Translations under genes and position numbers: made by a program
The notes under the pieces: model-generated
Database searches by the model: none
What the model saw: the letters and a program-made list of their open reading frames with translations, nothing else
Told to the model about the DNA's origin: nothing
Shown: positions 8,301-17,430 of the stretch, piece by piece
How positions within the stretch are numbered: the stretch's first letter is position 1
Layout: every line of letters begins with the position of its first letter
Assembly (NCBI GenBank): GCA_020850415.1
Contig: JADZER010000017.1
Location: forward strand, 124,001 to 188,000
Source of the DNA: Phycisphaerales bacterium
GTDB lineage: Bacteria > Planctomycetota > Phycisphaerae > Phycisphaerales > UBA1924
DNA: 64,000 bases
Direction: 5' to 3'

Positions 8301-9647
8301 GGAGATGTCCTTGTCGGCGAGGATGCCCAGCTCGCGCTCGAGCCTGGCCCGCTCGTCCGAGAGTGTGGTGGCACGGCTCTCCGAGCCGTCAGCCTCTGAG
8401 TCCGGAGGGGGATCCTGACTCACGGCTCGGAGAGCCGTGCCACCAGAAGGCCCGTACCTCCACACCATGCCCGCCTCGGCGAGCATCCGGAGCGCCTTGT
8501 CGCAGTCGGCCTTCAGCCTCCCCGCGTCGGCCTTGTCCCGCGTCGCGTCGAAGGGCTCGAGCTCGAACCGGGCGCAGTACGCCTTGTACCACGCCGTCAG
8601 GTCGCCGCCGAACGCCGGGTCGTCGTGCGCGGGGAGGTCCTTGGCCTTGGGGATCTTCACCCGCACCACCGGCGCGTGGTTCGCCCCGATCGGCAGCTCC
8701 ACCGCGCACCGCGCGGCGATCGAGCATGAGTTCGCCAGCGCCTCGAGCCCCGCCCCCGCGTACTCGCCCCCGCTGTACTCGCCCCTGTTGTACTCGCCGT
8801 CCCCGAAGATCTCCCGCATCTGCCCCGGGCTCTTGACATACAGCTCCGGCGTGTACTTCATCCGCGCCGTGTCGCTCTTGAGCTTGCCCGTCGAGATGCA
8901 GATCAGCGTGTCGTGCGCGTCGTGGTCCTCGGCCCTCAGAAAGTGGCTGTCGTTGTCGCACACCAGCGGCAGGCGCAGCTGGCGCGCCAGCCTCACCAGC
9001 AGCGGGTTGATCGCGTTCTGCTCCGGCACATGGTGCTGCATCTCGACGAAGAACCGCGGCCCCGTCCCCTCGTCCGCGAACACCCGCGCGTGCCACTCGG
9101 CGCTCTCGACCGCCCGCTCCCAGTGCCTGGCGTCCCCGCTCTGCACCCGCGCCAGCAGGTGCTCCCCGATCTCGCTCCCCAGGTGGCCGTTGATCGCGAT
9201 CAGGCCCGAGTTGTGCTTCTCCAGCAGCCCCCGGTCCATCCGCGGCTTGTAGTAAAAGCCCGTGAGGTACGCCTCCGAGCACAGGTACATCAGGTTGTTC
9301 CACCCGGTCAGATTCTCGGCCAGCAGCACCAGGTGATACCCGCCGTCCGAGACGCCCGTGTAGGTCCGGTCGGTCCGATCGCCCGGCGCGACATACGCCT
9401 CGACCCCCAGGATGGGCTTCACGCCGTGCTTGTGGCAGGTCTCGTAGAACGCCACCGCCCCGAACAGGTTGCCGTGGTCGGTCAGCGCGACCGCCGGCAT
9501 GCCCAGCTCCTTCACCCGCTGGACCAGCCGGTCGATCCGGTTGCCCCCGTCCAGGAGCGAGTACTCCGAGTGCAGGTGCAGATGGATAAACCCCGCCTGC
9601 GCGGGCGTAACCACCTGATCTACAACATCTTGTGGATCGCTGCCCAT
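5364..9647 (-). CDS. dnaE: DNA polymerase III alpha subunit
   Basis: PHP domain HLHLHSEYSLLDG, PDIDIDLCQDGR, GVFQFESGGMRRLL, YQEQVMQIV; contains three in-frame repeat-derived insertions. Confidence 0.95.
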   Translation of the reverse strand: MGSDPQDVVDQVVTPAQAGFIHLHLHSEYSLLDGGNRIDRLVQRVKELGMPAVALTDHGNLFGAVAFYETCHKHGVKPILGVEAYVAPGDRTDRTYTGVSDGGYHLVLLAENLTGWNNLMYLCSEAYLTGFYYKPRMDRGLLEKHNSGLIAINGHLGSEIGEHLLARVQSGDARHWERAVESAEWHARVFADEGTGPRFFVEMQHHVPEQNAINPLLVRLARQLRLPLVCDNDSHFLRAEDHDAHDTLICISTGKLKSDTARMKYTPELYVKSPGQMREIFGDGEYNRGEYSGGEYAGAGLEALANSCSIAARCAVELPIGANHAPVVRVKIPKAKDLPAHDDPAFGGDLTAWYKAYCARFELEPFDATRDKADAGRLKADCDKALRMLAEAGMVWRYGPSGGTALRAVSQDPPPDSEADGSESRATTLSDERARLERELGILADKDISAYFLIVWDFVNWGRQRGIPANARGSGVGTMVGYVLGLSNACPVRYGLLFERFTDPDRSEYPDIDIDLCQDGRGEVINYVREKYGHVAQIITFGTMKARAAIRDCSRVLEVSLPVADRIAKMIPETLNITLDEAIEAEPDFRELCEGRAAALAKINANLPAHQHISAEQIRQLIDNARVLEGQARHSSVHAAGVIVATQPLHELVPLYRQTGGAENEIVTQWDGPTCEKMGLLKMDFLGLRTLSVIERAKQLIRETMPEGEIWRAVGRGGEFGSRDGETKRRRDGVGATKPDAASDSERTSSLRLSVSSSLSFIHPLDLDRLTYDDPRVFDLFQRGDTTGVFQFESGGMRRLLVEMKPDRLEDLIAANALFRPGPMDLIPDYNRRKHGEQEAPSVHPIVDKFTGETYGVMVYQEQVMQIVHELGGIPLRAAYTLIKAISKKKEKVIEANRPRFIEGAVGHGLKKADAEGLFELILKFAGYGFNKSHSTGYAIVAYQTAYLKTYFPAHYMAAFLTYESQAQKVSDWISYLEDARRTRSIDPRTGRVTRQGIEVRPPDINLSQASFTVVYDEDEARDSAHGHIRFGIRALKGAGEKAIDAVIAERDGETERRRDKVVATHPDAAPNSGRTPSLRLSVSSSLESRRPYTSLFDFCERVPQGVVNKATIEALIKGGAFDSVHSRADRASLVASIEAAVSAGQKLAQDKASGQSQLFGFGGGDEAGPAPETPLVRAPAWSESETLAQEKETLGFYVSSHPLEQWKHWSTIFANATLAELRDRGQDARVVLPVLVNSVRAIVIKQGKNAGQKMAILTVEDLSGAADAVMFADCYTRHGHLLEDDAPKFLLGRVDLSRGDPQVLVDRLVPIDGLPLDRGILRVTVSELRLNGSSRQALDRLATTLAPALAPTSGDAARAPGTVPIELVVETDELICEVKPARELRTTLTPDLARELTAAVGEGGVKLYKGVAVELEKDRKPWEKRG
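6386..6508. repeat. Polypurine/polypyrimidine-arm inverted repeat element (family B), inside dnaE
   Basis: GAGACGAAGAGACCGAGAGACGAAGAGACGG...core 6420-6465...TTTGTCTCTTCGTCTCTCCGTCTCTCCGTCTC. Confidence 0.85.
7367..7482. repeat. Family B inverted repeat element, second copy inside dnaE
   Basis: Same arms; 46-bp core 7404-7449 matches 6420-6465 at about 38/46 positions by hand alignment. Confidence 0.85.
8366..8445. repeat. Palindromic element (family A) inside dnaE
   Basis: Perfect 24-bp inverted repeat TGGTGGCACGGCTCTCCGAGCCGT (8366-8389) / ACGGCTCGGAGAGCCGTGCCACCA (8422-8445). Confidence 0.9.
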
Positions 9648-9882
9648 GGAGCCCAACCCTTATCACATGCCGGTCCCCCGCATGATACCCACCACACGCC
9701 CGGATGGGACCCATCCGACAGCTTCTCCCCGGCACAACCCGCACAGGCGATCGCCACCGGGGGTTGCGTGGTTCACACCACTGGCGGCAGGGGCCGGCCC
9801 ATGCCATATCTCCCCCGACGGGGTCCGACCCGACGCTCCCGGAGGGGCGTCGACGCCGGCCTCACGCTGGGAAGGGTCTCAC

Positions 9883-10587
9883 ATGCACACCAGACTCGCC
9901 GCCGTCGCCCTCGCCGCCCTCGCCGCCGCCGCCCACGCCGACATCGTCGAGATGTACTACAGCGCCCGCGGCCAGGGCCAGAACCTCCAGCTCACGGCGG
10001 GCGACCGCGTGTTCAACAGCTTCGCGGGCCAGCTCCTCCACCAGGTCGTGAGCGGCACGGGCGCGGGCGAGGACCTCGTCGGCCTCAACCCGTTCTACTG
10101 CGTCGATGTCTTCGAGCACGCCACGGGGTCGGCCAGCGAGTTCGTAGTCTCCGCCCTCACCGAGGTGCCCGACTCACGCCCCATGACCCCCAGCGCCGCC
10201 GCCGCCATGCGCAGCATCTTCGCCGCGGCCGCCGAGGCCCAGTACGCCGCCGACGCCCCCGCCGCCTACGCCGCGGCGTTCCAGATCGCCGTCTGGGAGA
10301 TCGCCTCGGACTATGACGACCAGCTCGGGGCGGCGAGCCTCGACCTTGCCGACGGGTTCTTCCGTGCCGCGTCCTACGGCGGCGGGGCCCTGCCCAGCCA
10401 GGTGTCCTCCTACGCGGCCGGCTTCTTCGACGCCGTGGAGGCCGGGGCGCAGTACGACGGCGAGGTCTACGCGCTCCGCTCCGAGCGGTTCCAGGATCAG
10501 ATCACCTCGCGGACAATCCCGACCCCCGGCTCGACCGCCGCGGTTGCGCTCGGCATGGTCCTCGCCATCGGACGCCGGCGCGGCTGA
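9883..10587 (+). CDS. Exported protein with PEP-CTERM-like C-terminal sorting tail
   Basis: Signal MHTRLAAVALAALAAAAHA; tail TIPTPGSTAAVALGMVLAIGRRRG*. Confidence 0.7.
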   Translation: MHTRLAAVALAALAAAAHADIVEMYYSARGQGQNLQLTAGDRVFNSFAGQLLHQVVSGTGAGEDLVGLNPFYCVDVFEHATGSASEFVVSALTEVPDSRPMTPSAAAAMRSIFAAAAEAQYAADAPAAYAAAFQIAVWEIASDYDDQLGAASLDLADGFFRAASYGGGALPSQVSSYAAGFFDAVEAGAQYDGEVYALRSERFQDQITSRTIPTPGSTAAVALGMVLAIGRRRG

Positions 10588-10681
10588 ACCCACCCACCCC
10601 CGTGCAAGCGCGCCGCGGGCCCAGTGCCTGCGGCGTGCTGCGTTTTGCGGACTGTTGGGTGCGCGAGCCGCGGAGGGACAC

Positions 10682-12226
10682 TTACCGCAGCAGCGCCTCG
10701 CCCTGCCGCGAGTCCTCCGCGTCCGCCCCGGCCTGGCCGTCGAGCAGCCCCAGCATCAGCTTCCCGATCTCCGCCTGGTGAAAGTACGCCGGGCGCTCGA
10801 AGCTCCGGCCCCCGCCGATGAACACATCGGGCTTGGTCGGGATCTTCGCGAACCGCTCGGCCCCGGCCCCGCGCACGAACAGCGGCACCGGCGTGTTCGA
10901 GTGGCTGTCGGAGTGCCACCTGTACCCGGGCATCTTGCCCGGCCCGTTGTCCTTCAGCGGCTGGAACGGGTCGGTGTCGCTCTCGGGCCCCAGCAGCAGG
11001 TGGTCGTGGTCGCTGGTCACGATCACCAGCGTGTTCGACCAGTCATACCCGCGGTCGCCCGCGTCCAGGATCTCGCACACCGCCTCGATTGTCGAGTGGT
11101 AGTCCTCCATCTCCTCGATCATGCGCCCGAGCTGGTTGTCGTGCATCGCCCAATCCACCGCCCCGCCCTCGATCATCAGGAAGAACCCGTCCGGGTCGTC
11201 GTCGACCCCGTTCAGCGCCGCCAGCGCCATCTCACGCAGCGTCGGCATGCCCTCCACAGGCTCGTGCGCCCCGGGCGTCGTCGTCCGCGCCTCCTCGCGG
11301 GGCGAGCGCTGCTGCTGGAGCGTCTGCCCCGTCCGGGGCACGATCATCAGCGGCAACGGCACGCTGCCCTCCGCCAGCGAACGCACCCGCTCGGCGTCCT
11401 CGACCAGGGTCCAGGTACCCCCGTCGGGGTGGGCGAGCGTCCCCCCGGCGAGCTCCGACCAGTCCTCCTGCCCGACGAAGACATACGAGGCCTCCGTCCG
11501 CTTCACCCCGTTGTCGTCGTACTTGGGGTGCCCGCCGCCGGCGATCACATCGCACACGCCGCCGCTGAGCATCTGGTGCGCGATCGCCACGAACATCTCA
11601 CGCTTGGGCACATGCGCCCCGCCCGCGCACGCCGGCGTCGCGTGCGAGAACGGCACGCTCGACACGATGCCGACCGACATCCCCCGCTCGCTCGCGGCCT
11701 CCGCGGCCGAACGCGTCGGGTTGCCCTCGCCGTCGATATTGATCGCGCCCTTGTAGGTCGTCACCCCCGTGAAGATCGCGCTGGCCGTGTTCGCCGAGTC
11801 CGGCGCCGTCGCCCGCAGCCACCGGTACGCCGCGAAGTGGAACGGGTACCCGCCCGACTCCCCCTCCAGCGCCGTGGTGTCCCACGCCTTGGCCGGGTCG
11901 TACGCGAGCTTGGGATCCTGGATCAGCGGGTCAGGCCCGGTGGGCCGGACACCGCCCCGCAGCGCGTGCGTCGCGACGCTGTAGCGGTCCCAGCCCTCGC
12001 CCTGATACACCATCGGCCCACCGCGCCACAGCTCGTAGGCGCGGTGCGTGTTGTACCCGCCCCCGTCCGAGATGAAGACGACGATGTTCTTGGGCGAACC
12101 ACCCTGGTTCCCATTCTGATCCCCAGTCTGGGTCCCAATCTGGTCCCCGGTCTGGGCGACGAGCGGGGCCGCCAGAGCGGCGAGCAGGGCGAGCGGCATG
12201 AGCGGCAAGAGCGGCGTAACAGGCAT
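10682..12226 (-). CDS. Alkaline phosphatase
   Basis: NIVVFISDGGGYNT; DSANTASAIFTGVTTYKGAINID; MIEGGAVDWAMHDN; VTSDHDH. Confidence 0.9.
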   Translation of the reverse strand: MPVTPLLPLMPLALLAALAAPLVAQTGDQIGTQTGDQNGNQGGSPKNIVVFISDGGGYNTHRAYELWRGGPMVYQGEGWDRYSVATHALRGGVRPTGPDPLIQDPKLAYDPAKAWDTTALEGESGGYPFHFAAYRWLRATAPDSANTASAIFTGVTTYKGAINIDGEGNPTRSAAEAASERGMSVGIVSSVPFSHATPACAGGAHVPKREMFVAIAHQMLSGGVCDVIAGGGHPKYDDNGVKRTEASYVFVGQEDWSELAGGTLAHPDGGTWTLVEDAERVRSLAEGSVPLPLMIVPRTGQTLQQQRSPREEARTTTPGAHEPVEGMPTLREMALAALNGVDDDPDGFFLMIEGGAVDWAMHDNQLGRMIEEMEDYHSTIEAVCEILDAGDRGYDWSNTLVIVTSDHDHLLLGPESDTDPFQPLKDNGPGKMPGYRWHSDSHSNTPVPLFVRGAGAERFAKIPTKPDVFIGGGRSFERPAYFHQAEIGKLMLGLLDGQAGADAEDSRQGEALLR

Positions 12227-12326
12227 GGCGTGCTCCAGGCGTGACGCCCGGAGGGTATCGCGCCCGCCCGCACACCCGCCGGCCGGCCCCGCCAAGCCGC
12301 GCAAAGATCGTGTTGCCGCCAGGCGC

Positions 12327-13697
12327 CTAGTGGGCCGCCGACGCCACCGGCCTGCACGAGGCGAGCACCGCCAGCCCCACGCCCGCCGAGACCGCCGAGG
12401 CCAGCAGGATGCCCAGCTTCGCGTGGTCGAGCTCCGCCGGCGCGTCCTTGAACGCGAGGTTGGCGATGAACAGCGCCATCGTGAACCCGATGCCGCCCAG
12501 GCACCCCACACCGAAGATGTGCCGCCAAGAGACCCCCGTGGGCAGCGCCGCCAGGCGCAGCCGCACGGCGAGCACGCACGCCAAGAAGATCCCGATCGGC
12601 TTGCCCAGGCACAGCCCCAGGATCACGCCGAGGGTGTTCCGGCTGCCCAGCGTCTCGCCCACCTCGCCCTGGATCTCCACCCCGGCGTTCGCCAGCGCAA
12701 AGATGGGGATCACGAAGAACGCCGTCCAAGGGTGCAGCGCGTCCTCCAGCCGGTGCAGCACCGGCATCACCTGCAGGCTCGACTTGTGCACCGCCCACAC
12801 CGCCGCCCGCTGCTCCGAGCTGGTCTTGACATCGTGGTCGGGGTCCTCGCTGAGGCGCTCAAAGGTCTCGAGCGCCCCGCGGCTGGCCCCCAGGTACCGG
12901 CCGGCGTCCACGCGGGCGCTCGCCGGGATCGTCATCGCCCCCAGCACGCCCGCGATCGTCGCGTGCACGCCGCTCTTGTACACCAGCACCCACAGCACCA
13001 CCCCCAGCAGGAAGTACACGATCGGCCAGCGCACCCGCAGCCGGTTGCACGCGAACATCACCGCGACAACACCGGCCGCATACAGCAGGTAGTCCGTCGC
13101 GAGGCTCTCGGTGTAGAACAGCGCGATCACCACAAGCGCGCCCAGATCGTCCGCGATCGCCAGCGAGGTCAGGAACACCTTCAGCGACGCCGGCACGCGA
13201 CGCCCCAGCAGCGACAGGATCCCCAGCGCGAACGCGATGTCTGTCGCCATCGGCACGCCCCAACCCCGGATCGTCGGCTCCCCCGCGTTCACCGCCGCGA
13301 AAATCACCGCCGGCCCGATCATCCCCCCCACCGCCGCGGCGATCGGCAACGCCGCCTTGCGGGGGCTCGCCAGCTCGCCCACCAGAACCTCCCGCTTGAT
13401 CTCCAGCCCCACCACGAAGAAAAACAACGCCATCAGCGCGTCGTTGATCCAGTGCCCGAGCGAGTAGCTGAAGTCCAACGCGCCGAACGCGATCTTCAGC
13501 TTCTCGCCGTGGAACAGGTGGTGGTACGACCCGTGCGCCGCCGAGTTGGCCCACACCATCGCGCACACCGTGCACAGGATCAGCACGATGCCCCCCGCCG
13601 AGCTCAGGCGAGAGAAGCGAAGGAACGGGCTCGTCAGACGCTCGATCGGCTCGGGGCTGGCCCGGTCGGCGGCGGTGGGGATTCTGGGTCCGGCCAT
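12327..13697 (-). CDS. nhaA: Na+/H+ antiporter NhaA
   Basis: MATDIAFALGILSLLGRRVPASLKVFLTSLAIADDLGALVVIALFYTE and other NhaA signatures; SD GGAGG. Confidence 0.95.
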   Translation of the reverse strand: MAGPRIPTAADRASPEPIERLTSPFLRFSRLSSAGGIVLILCTVCAMVWANSAAHGSYHHLFHGEKLKIAFGALDFSYSLGHWINDALMALFFFVVGLEIKREVLVGELASPRKAALPIAAAVGGMIGPAVIFAAVNAGEPTIRGWGVPMATDIAFALGILSLLGRRVPASLKVFLTSLAIADDLGALVVIALFYTESLATDYLLYAAGVVAVMFACNRLRVRWPIVYFLLGVVLWVLVYKSGVHATIAGVLGAMTIPASARVDAGRYLGASRGALETFERLSEDPDHDVKTSSEQRAAVWAVHKSSLQVMPVLHRLEDALHPWTAFFVIPIFALANAGVEIQGEVGETLGSRNTLGVILGLCLGKPIGIFLACVLAVRLRLAALPTGVSWRHIFGVGCLGGIGFTMALFIANLAFKDAPAELDHAKLGILLASAVSAGVGLAVLASCRPVASAAH

Positions 13698-13787
13698 GAT
13701 GGGTCGGTTCCTCCGGTGTGTACGCTCGTCAAGGGGGTCCGCGATCGTAGCGGCAAGGCCCGGGAACCGCTCGGATATCCTCACGCC

Positions 13788-14291
13788 ATGCCCATCATCG
13801 ACACCAGGCGAGTATCGAACCGCCGCGAAGTCCAGTTCAGCACACTCGACGAACTCGCCGCCGAGGCCGACCGCATCGCCCAGGCGGAGGCCGAGGGGCA
13901 CACCCGTGCCCTGGGCAACTGGTCGCCGGGCCAGAACCTCCAGCACCTGGCCCGCTTCATGACCTGCTCGCTCGACGGCTTCGGCAAGCCGCCCCCGCTC
14001 CCCGTGAGGCTCTTCGGGCGGGTCTTCCGGCTCATCCTCTGCGGGCGCATGCTCAAAAAGCCCGCCCCCGCGGGCTTCAAACTGCCCAAAGGCCTCCCAT
14101 TCCTCCCCGACGATCACACCACCGCCGCCGACGGCGCACGCGAGCTCCGCGACGTCATCGACCGCGTGCGCCGCGCCGACCCGTTCATCCCCGCCAGCCC
14201 GCTGTTCGGCAAACTAAATCGCGAGCAATGGATCGCGCTGCATTTGCGCCATGCGGAGTTACACCTGAGCTTTGTGGCCCTCGATCGCTGA
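13788..14291 (+). CDS. DUF1569-like protein
   Basis: GNWSPGQNLQHLARFMTCSLDGF... LNREQWIALHLRHAELHLSF. Confidence 0.75.
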   Translation: MPIIDTRRVSNRREVQFSTLDELAAEADRIAQAEAEGHTRALGNWSPGQNLQHLARFMTCSLDGFGKPPPLPVRLFGRVFRLILCGRMLKKPAPAGFKLPKGLPFLPDDHTTAADGARELRDVIDRVRRADPFIPASPLFGKLNREQWIALHLRHAELHLSFVALDR

Positions 14292-14477
14292 TCCTGCGCG
14301 ATCCGGGGGGGTCGCACGCCACCACAACATGCGGAAGTCCGCTGACGCCCGCGCGCCCCCCGCGATCCGCCGCCGGCGCGCCTGCACCGAAGCACCCGCA
14401 GGCCCGTACAGTGGAGCAGTTGCGGGCCCGCTCGTTCGCCGCGTACGCGTCGCCGGGCCCGAAGCAGGAGAACTCGC

Positions 14478-14627
14478 ATGGTCCGGATTCCGAAGCTCCG
14501 AACGACACACATCGTGCTGATGTTGCTGGGGATCGGCGCTCTCGCGCTGGCGTCCTGCAAAACCTCCGAGGGCCTCGGCAAGGATGTCGAGAACCTCGGC
14601 GAGAACATCCAGGACGCGGCGGACTGA
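14478..14627 (+). CDS. Entericidin-like small lipoprotein (49 aa)
   Basis: MVRIPKLRTTHIVLMLLGIGALALASCKTSEGLGKDVENLGENIQDAAD*; lipobox ALASC and EcnA/B-like GxGKDxxxxGExIxDAA. Confidence 0.75.
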   Translation: MVRIPKLRTTHIVLMLLGIGALALASCKTSEGLGKDVENLGENIQDAAD

Positions 14628-14687
14628 CGGGGCGCACACGCGCCCCGTCCCCGTTGCCCACCCAACCACATCACAAGGAGACTTCAC

Positions 14688-14867
14688 ATGGAATACGGCA
14701 TCATCGGGACCATCGTCCTCATCCTCGACATCATCGCGATCGTCAGCGTCCTCGCCGGACGCGGCTCGGTCGGCCACAAGCTCCTCTGGACGCTCCTGAT
14801 CCTCCTCCTCCCCGTCATCGGCATGATCCTCTACTTCCTCATCGGACGCAGCGCCGCCGACGCCTGA
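14688..14867 (+). CDS. PLDc_N-like small membrane protein (59 aa)
   Basis: MEYGIIGTIVLILDIIAIVSVLAGRGSVGHKLLWTLLILLLPVIGMILYFLIGRSAADA*; AAGGAG upstream. Confidence 0.75.
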   Translation: MEYGIIGTIVLILDIIAIVSVLAGRGSVGHKLLWTLLILLLPVIGMILYFLIGRSAADA

Positions 14868-14896
14868 CCCCACCCGCCCCCGCGTAGACTGGGGGC

Positions 14897-16663
14897 ATGA
14901 CCATCACCCGTCTCGCCGCAGCACTCGTGGCGATCGCCTGCGTGGCGGCCCCGGCCAGCGCCCAGCCCCACGCCGGCGATTTCCAACTCGGCGCCGTCGC
15001 CGCCGACCACCCACTCGCCTCAGAGGCCGGCGCCCAGATGCTCCGCCTCGGCGGCAACGCCGTCGACGCCGCAGTCGCCACCAGCTTCACCCTCAGCGTC
15101 GTCCGCCCGCAGTCCTGCGGCATCGGCGGCGGGGGCTTCATGGTCATCTACCTGCCCGACGACCCCACACACGGGCGCGTCCTCACCGCCATCAACTACC
15201 GCGAGACCGCCCCCGCCGGTGCGACCCCCGACATGTTCGAGACCACCGAACTCCCCGACGCCAGCACCCGCAGCGCCCTGGCCGTCGCGGTCCCCGGCAC
15301 CGTCGCCGGGCTCCTCTACGCCCTCGACCACTACGGCACGCTCGACCGCGCCACCATCCTCCGGCCGGCGATCGACGCGGGCGAGGCCGGCTTCACCGCC
15401 GACGCGTCCTATGTCCAGGCCGCCCGCACCACCGCCAAGAAGCTCACCCCCGAGCAGCGCACCGACAGACCCGCGCTCTGGGAAACTCTGCTCCACGAGG
15501 GCCAAATCACCGAGGGCGACCTCGTCCGCAACCCCCAGCAGGCCGCGGCCCTCGCCGCGATCGCCGAGCACGGACGCGACGGCTTCTACGCCGGCACCGT
15601 CGCCGAGCACATACTCCGCGCCTGCGCAGCGCACGGCGGCATCATCACCGCCGCAGACCTCCGCGACTACCAGCCCGCCGAGATCAAACCGCTCCTGTTC
15701 ACCTTCGACGGCAAGACCATCCTCGCCATGCCCCCACCCTCCTCCGGCGGCGTCACCCTCTGCGAGGCCCTCGGCATCGCCGAGCGGCTCGGATACGCCG
15801 GCCTCGGCTCCCCAGCGCCCAACCCGCCCGCGCCCGGCCCCGACAACACCCACCTCCTCGTCGAGAGCCTCAAGCACGCCTTCGCCGACCGCGCCGAATG
15901 GCTCGCCGACCCGGCCTTCTGCGCCGTCCCCACCGACACACTCATCTGCGCCCCCTACCTCACCGTCCGCGCCGCCACCGTCGACCCCGCGCACACGCAA
16001 CCCCCCGCCTCCTACGGCACCCGCAACGGCGACACCGCGCGGGCCCTGCCCGAGGACTCGGGCACCAGCCACCTCAGCGTCATCGACCAGTGGGGCGGCG
16101 CCGTCGCCTGCACCGAAACCATCAACCTCGAGTTCGGCTCCATGATCCCCGCCGAGGGCGCCGGCTTCTGCCTCAACAACGAGATGGACGACTTCACCAC
16201 CATCCGGGGCCAGCCCAACGCCTTCGGCCTCGTCCAGTCCGACCGCAACCTCCCCCAGCCCGGCAAACGCCCGCTCAGCAGCATGAGCCCCACGATCGTC
16301 CTCGACGCCCACGGCCAGGTCATCGCCGTCGCCGGCGCCTCCGGCGGCCCGCGCATCATCACCGGGACCATGCAGGTGCTCCTCAACGCCCTCGTCCACG
16401 ACATGCCCGCCGCCGACGCGGTCGCCGCCCCCCGACTCCATCACCAGTGGATGCCCGACCAGGTCCGTCTCGAACCCCGCCTCTGCGCCGGCGGCCCCGA
16501 CGAAGCCACCAACGCCGCCGCCCTCCGCGAAGCCCTGATCTCCCGCGGCCACACCCTCGGCGCCATCGACGCCGTCGGCGTCGTCCAGCTCATCACCCGC
16601 GACGACTCCGGCCTCCACGCCGCCTGCGACCCGCGAAAGGGCGGCCGCCCCGCAGGCCACTGA
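14897..16663 (+). CDS. ggt: Gamma-glutamyltransferase
   Basis: ADHPLASEAGAQMLRLGGNAVDAAVA, GTSHLSVIDQWGGAVACTETINLEFGS, PGKRPLSSMSPTIV. Confidence 0.93.
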   Translation: MTITRLAAALVAIACVAAPASAQPHAGDFQLGAVAADHPLASEAGAQMLRLGGNAVDAAVATSFTLSVVRPQSCGIGGGGFMVIYLPDDPTHGRVLTAINYRETAPAGATPDMFETTELPDASTRSALAVAVPGTVAGLLYALDHYGTLDRATILRPAIDAGEAGFTADASYVQAARTTAKKLTPEQRTDRPALWETLLHEGQITEGDLVRNPQQAAALAAIAEHGRDGFYAGTVAEHILRACAAHGGIITAADLRDYQPAEIKPLLFTFDGKTILAMPPPSSGGVTLCEALGIAERLGYAGLGSPAPNPPAPGPDNTHLLVESLKHAFADRAEWLADPAFCAVPTDTLICAPYLTVRAATVDPAHTQPPASYGTRNGDTARALPEDSGTSHLSVIDQWGGAVACTETINLEFGSMIPAEGAGFCLNNEMDDFTTIRGQPNAFGLVQSDRNLPQPGKRPLSSMSPTIVLDAHGQVIAVAGASGGPRIITGTMQVLLNALVHDMPAADAVAAPRLHHQWMPDQVRLEPRLCAGGPDEATNAAALREALISRGHTLGAIDAVGVVQLITRDDSGLHAACDPRKGGRPAGH

Positions 16664-16817
16664 CCAGCTCCAAGCCCCGCGAAGGCCACCCCCACACCCG
16701 CACCGCCCCGTCCCCGGGCGACAATCTGCACCCTATGTCCACATCTGTGCGCTGTATCGTGGACATAGCAACATCCCCACTTGTCCCCGCCTGACGATCG
16801 CCCACAATGCGGTCGCC

Positions 16818-17430
16818 ATGGACGAACTCCTCCTCCAGCACATCCTCGACCCCACCCTCTCGCTCTTCGATATCGCCGACCGCGCCGGCCGTGCCCTCGA
16901 CGAGATCCTCGACGCCGTCGAGTCCCCGGACGCCGCGGCCATCCTCGACAACCTCGGCGCGATCGCCCACTACCAGTCCGCCCTCATCCTCGCCACCGCC
17001 CGCCCCCGCGCACTCGCGGCCCTCGCCGCGATCGCCGCACAACAACCCACAACCCCCGCCCACACCGAGACCATCCGCAAGGCCGCGTCCCTGCTCGCCC
17101 GCCTCGCCGACCCTACGGACGCCTACCCGCGAGACGACGACCCGCAAGGCGACCCGTACGGCCCAACCGATCCCAACGACCCAACCGATCCCTACGACCC
17201 AACCGACCCCGACGCGCCCGACATCACCGACACCCCGGACCTCCCGCCACCGCCCGACGAGCCCGCCCCGCGCCGGCGTCCGCACGAAGCGCACCACGCG
17301 GCGGTCTCCGCGCCCCCGCGCCAATCACCCGCCGCCGACCACGCCGCCCGGCGCGTCGCCGCCTCCAGCCTCCCGCCTCAGCCCTCAACCTCCCCCCTTC
17401 AGCCCGCTCCCCCACCCCTACACTCCCCCC
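16818..17430 (+). CDS. Uncharacterised protein; 3' end not determinable (no in-frame stop before metG)
   Basis: MDELLLQHILDPTLSLFDIADRAGRALDEILDAVESPDAAAILDNLGAIAHYQSALILATARPR... then DP/T repeats; open frame continues to 18653 out of frame with metG. Confidence 0.5.

Noticed and set aside
5805-8399. 864-aa forward ORF opposite dnaE
   Set aside because: Shadow of dnaE; Arg/Leu/His-rich with no domain signal. GGTALRAVSL at its end only reflects the symmetric palindrome.
15020-16660. 546-aa reverse ORF opposite ggt
   Set aside because: Gly/Val/Asp-rich shadow translation; forward frame is an unambiguous gamma-glutamyltransferase.
16793-17324. Reverse-strand gene with VGVGWVVGIGWVVGIGW repeats
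   Set aside because: Reads opposite a forward ORF with coding-like GC3 pattern; repeat is the complement of the DPT repeats.
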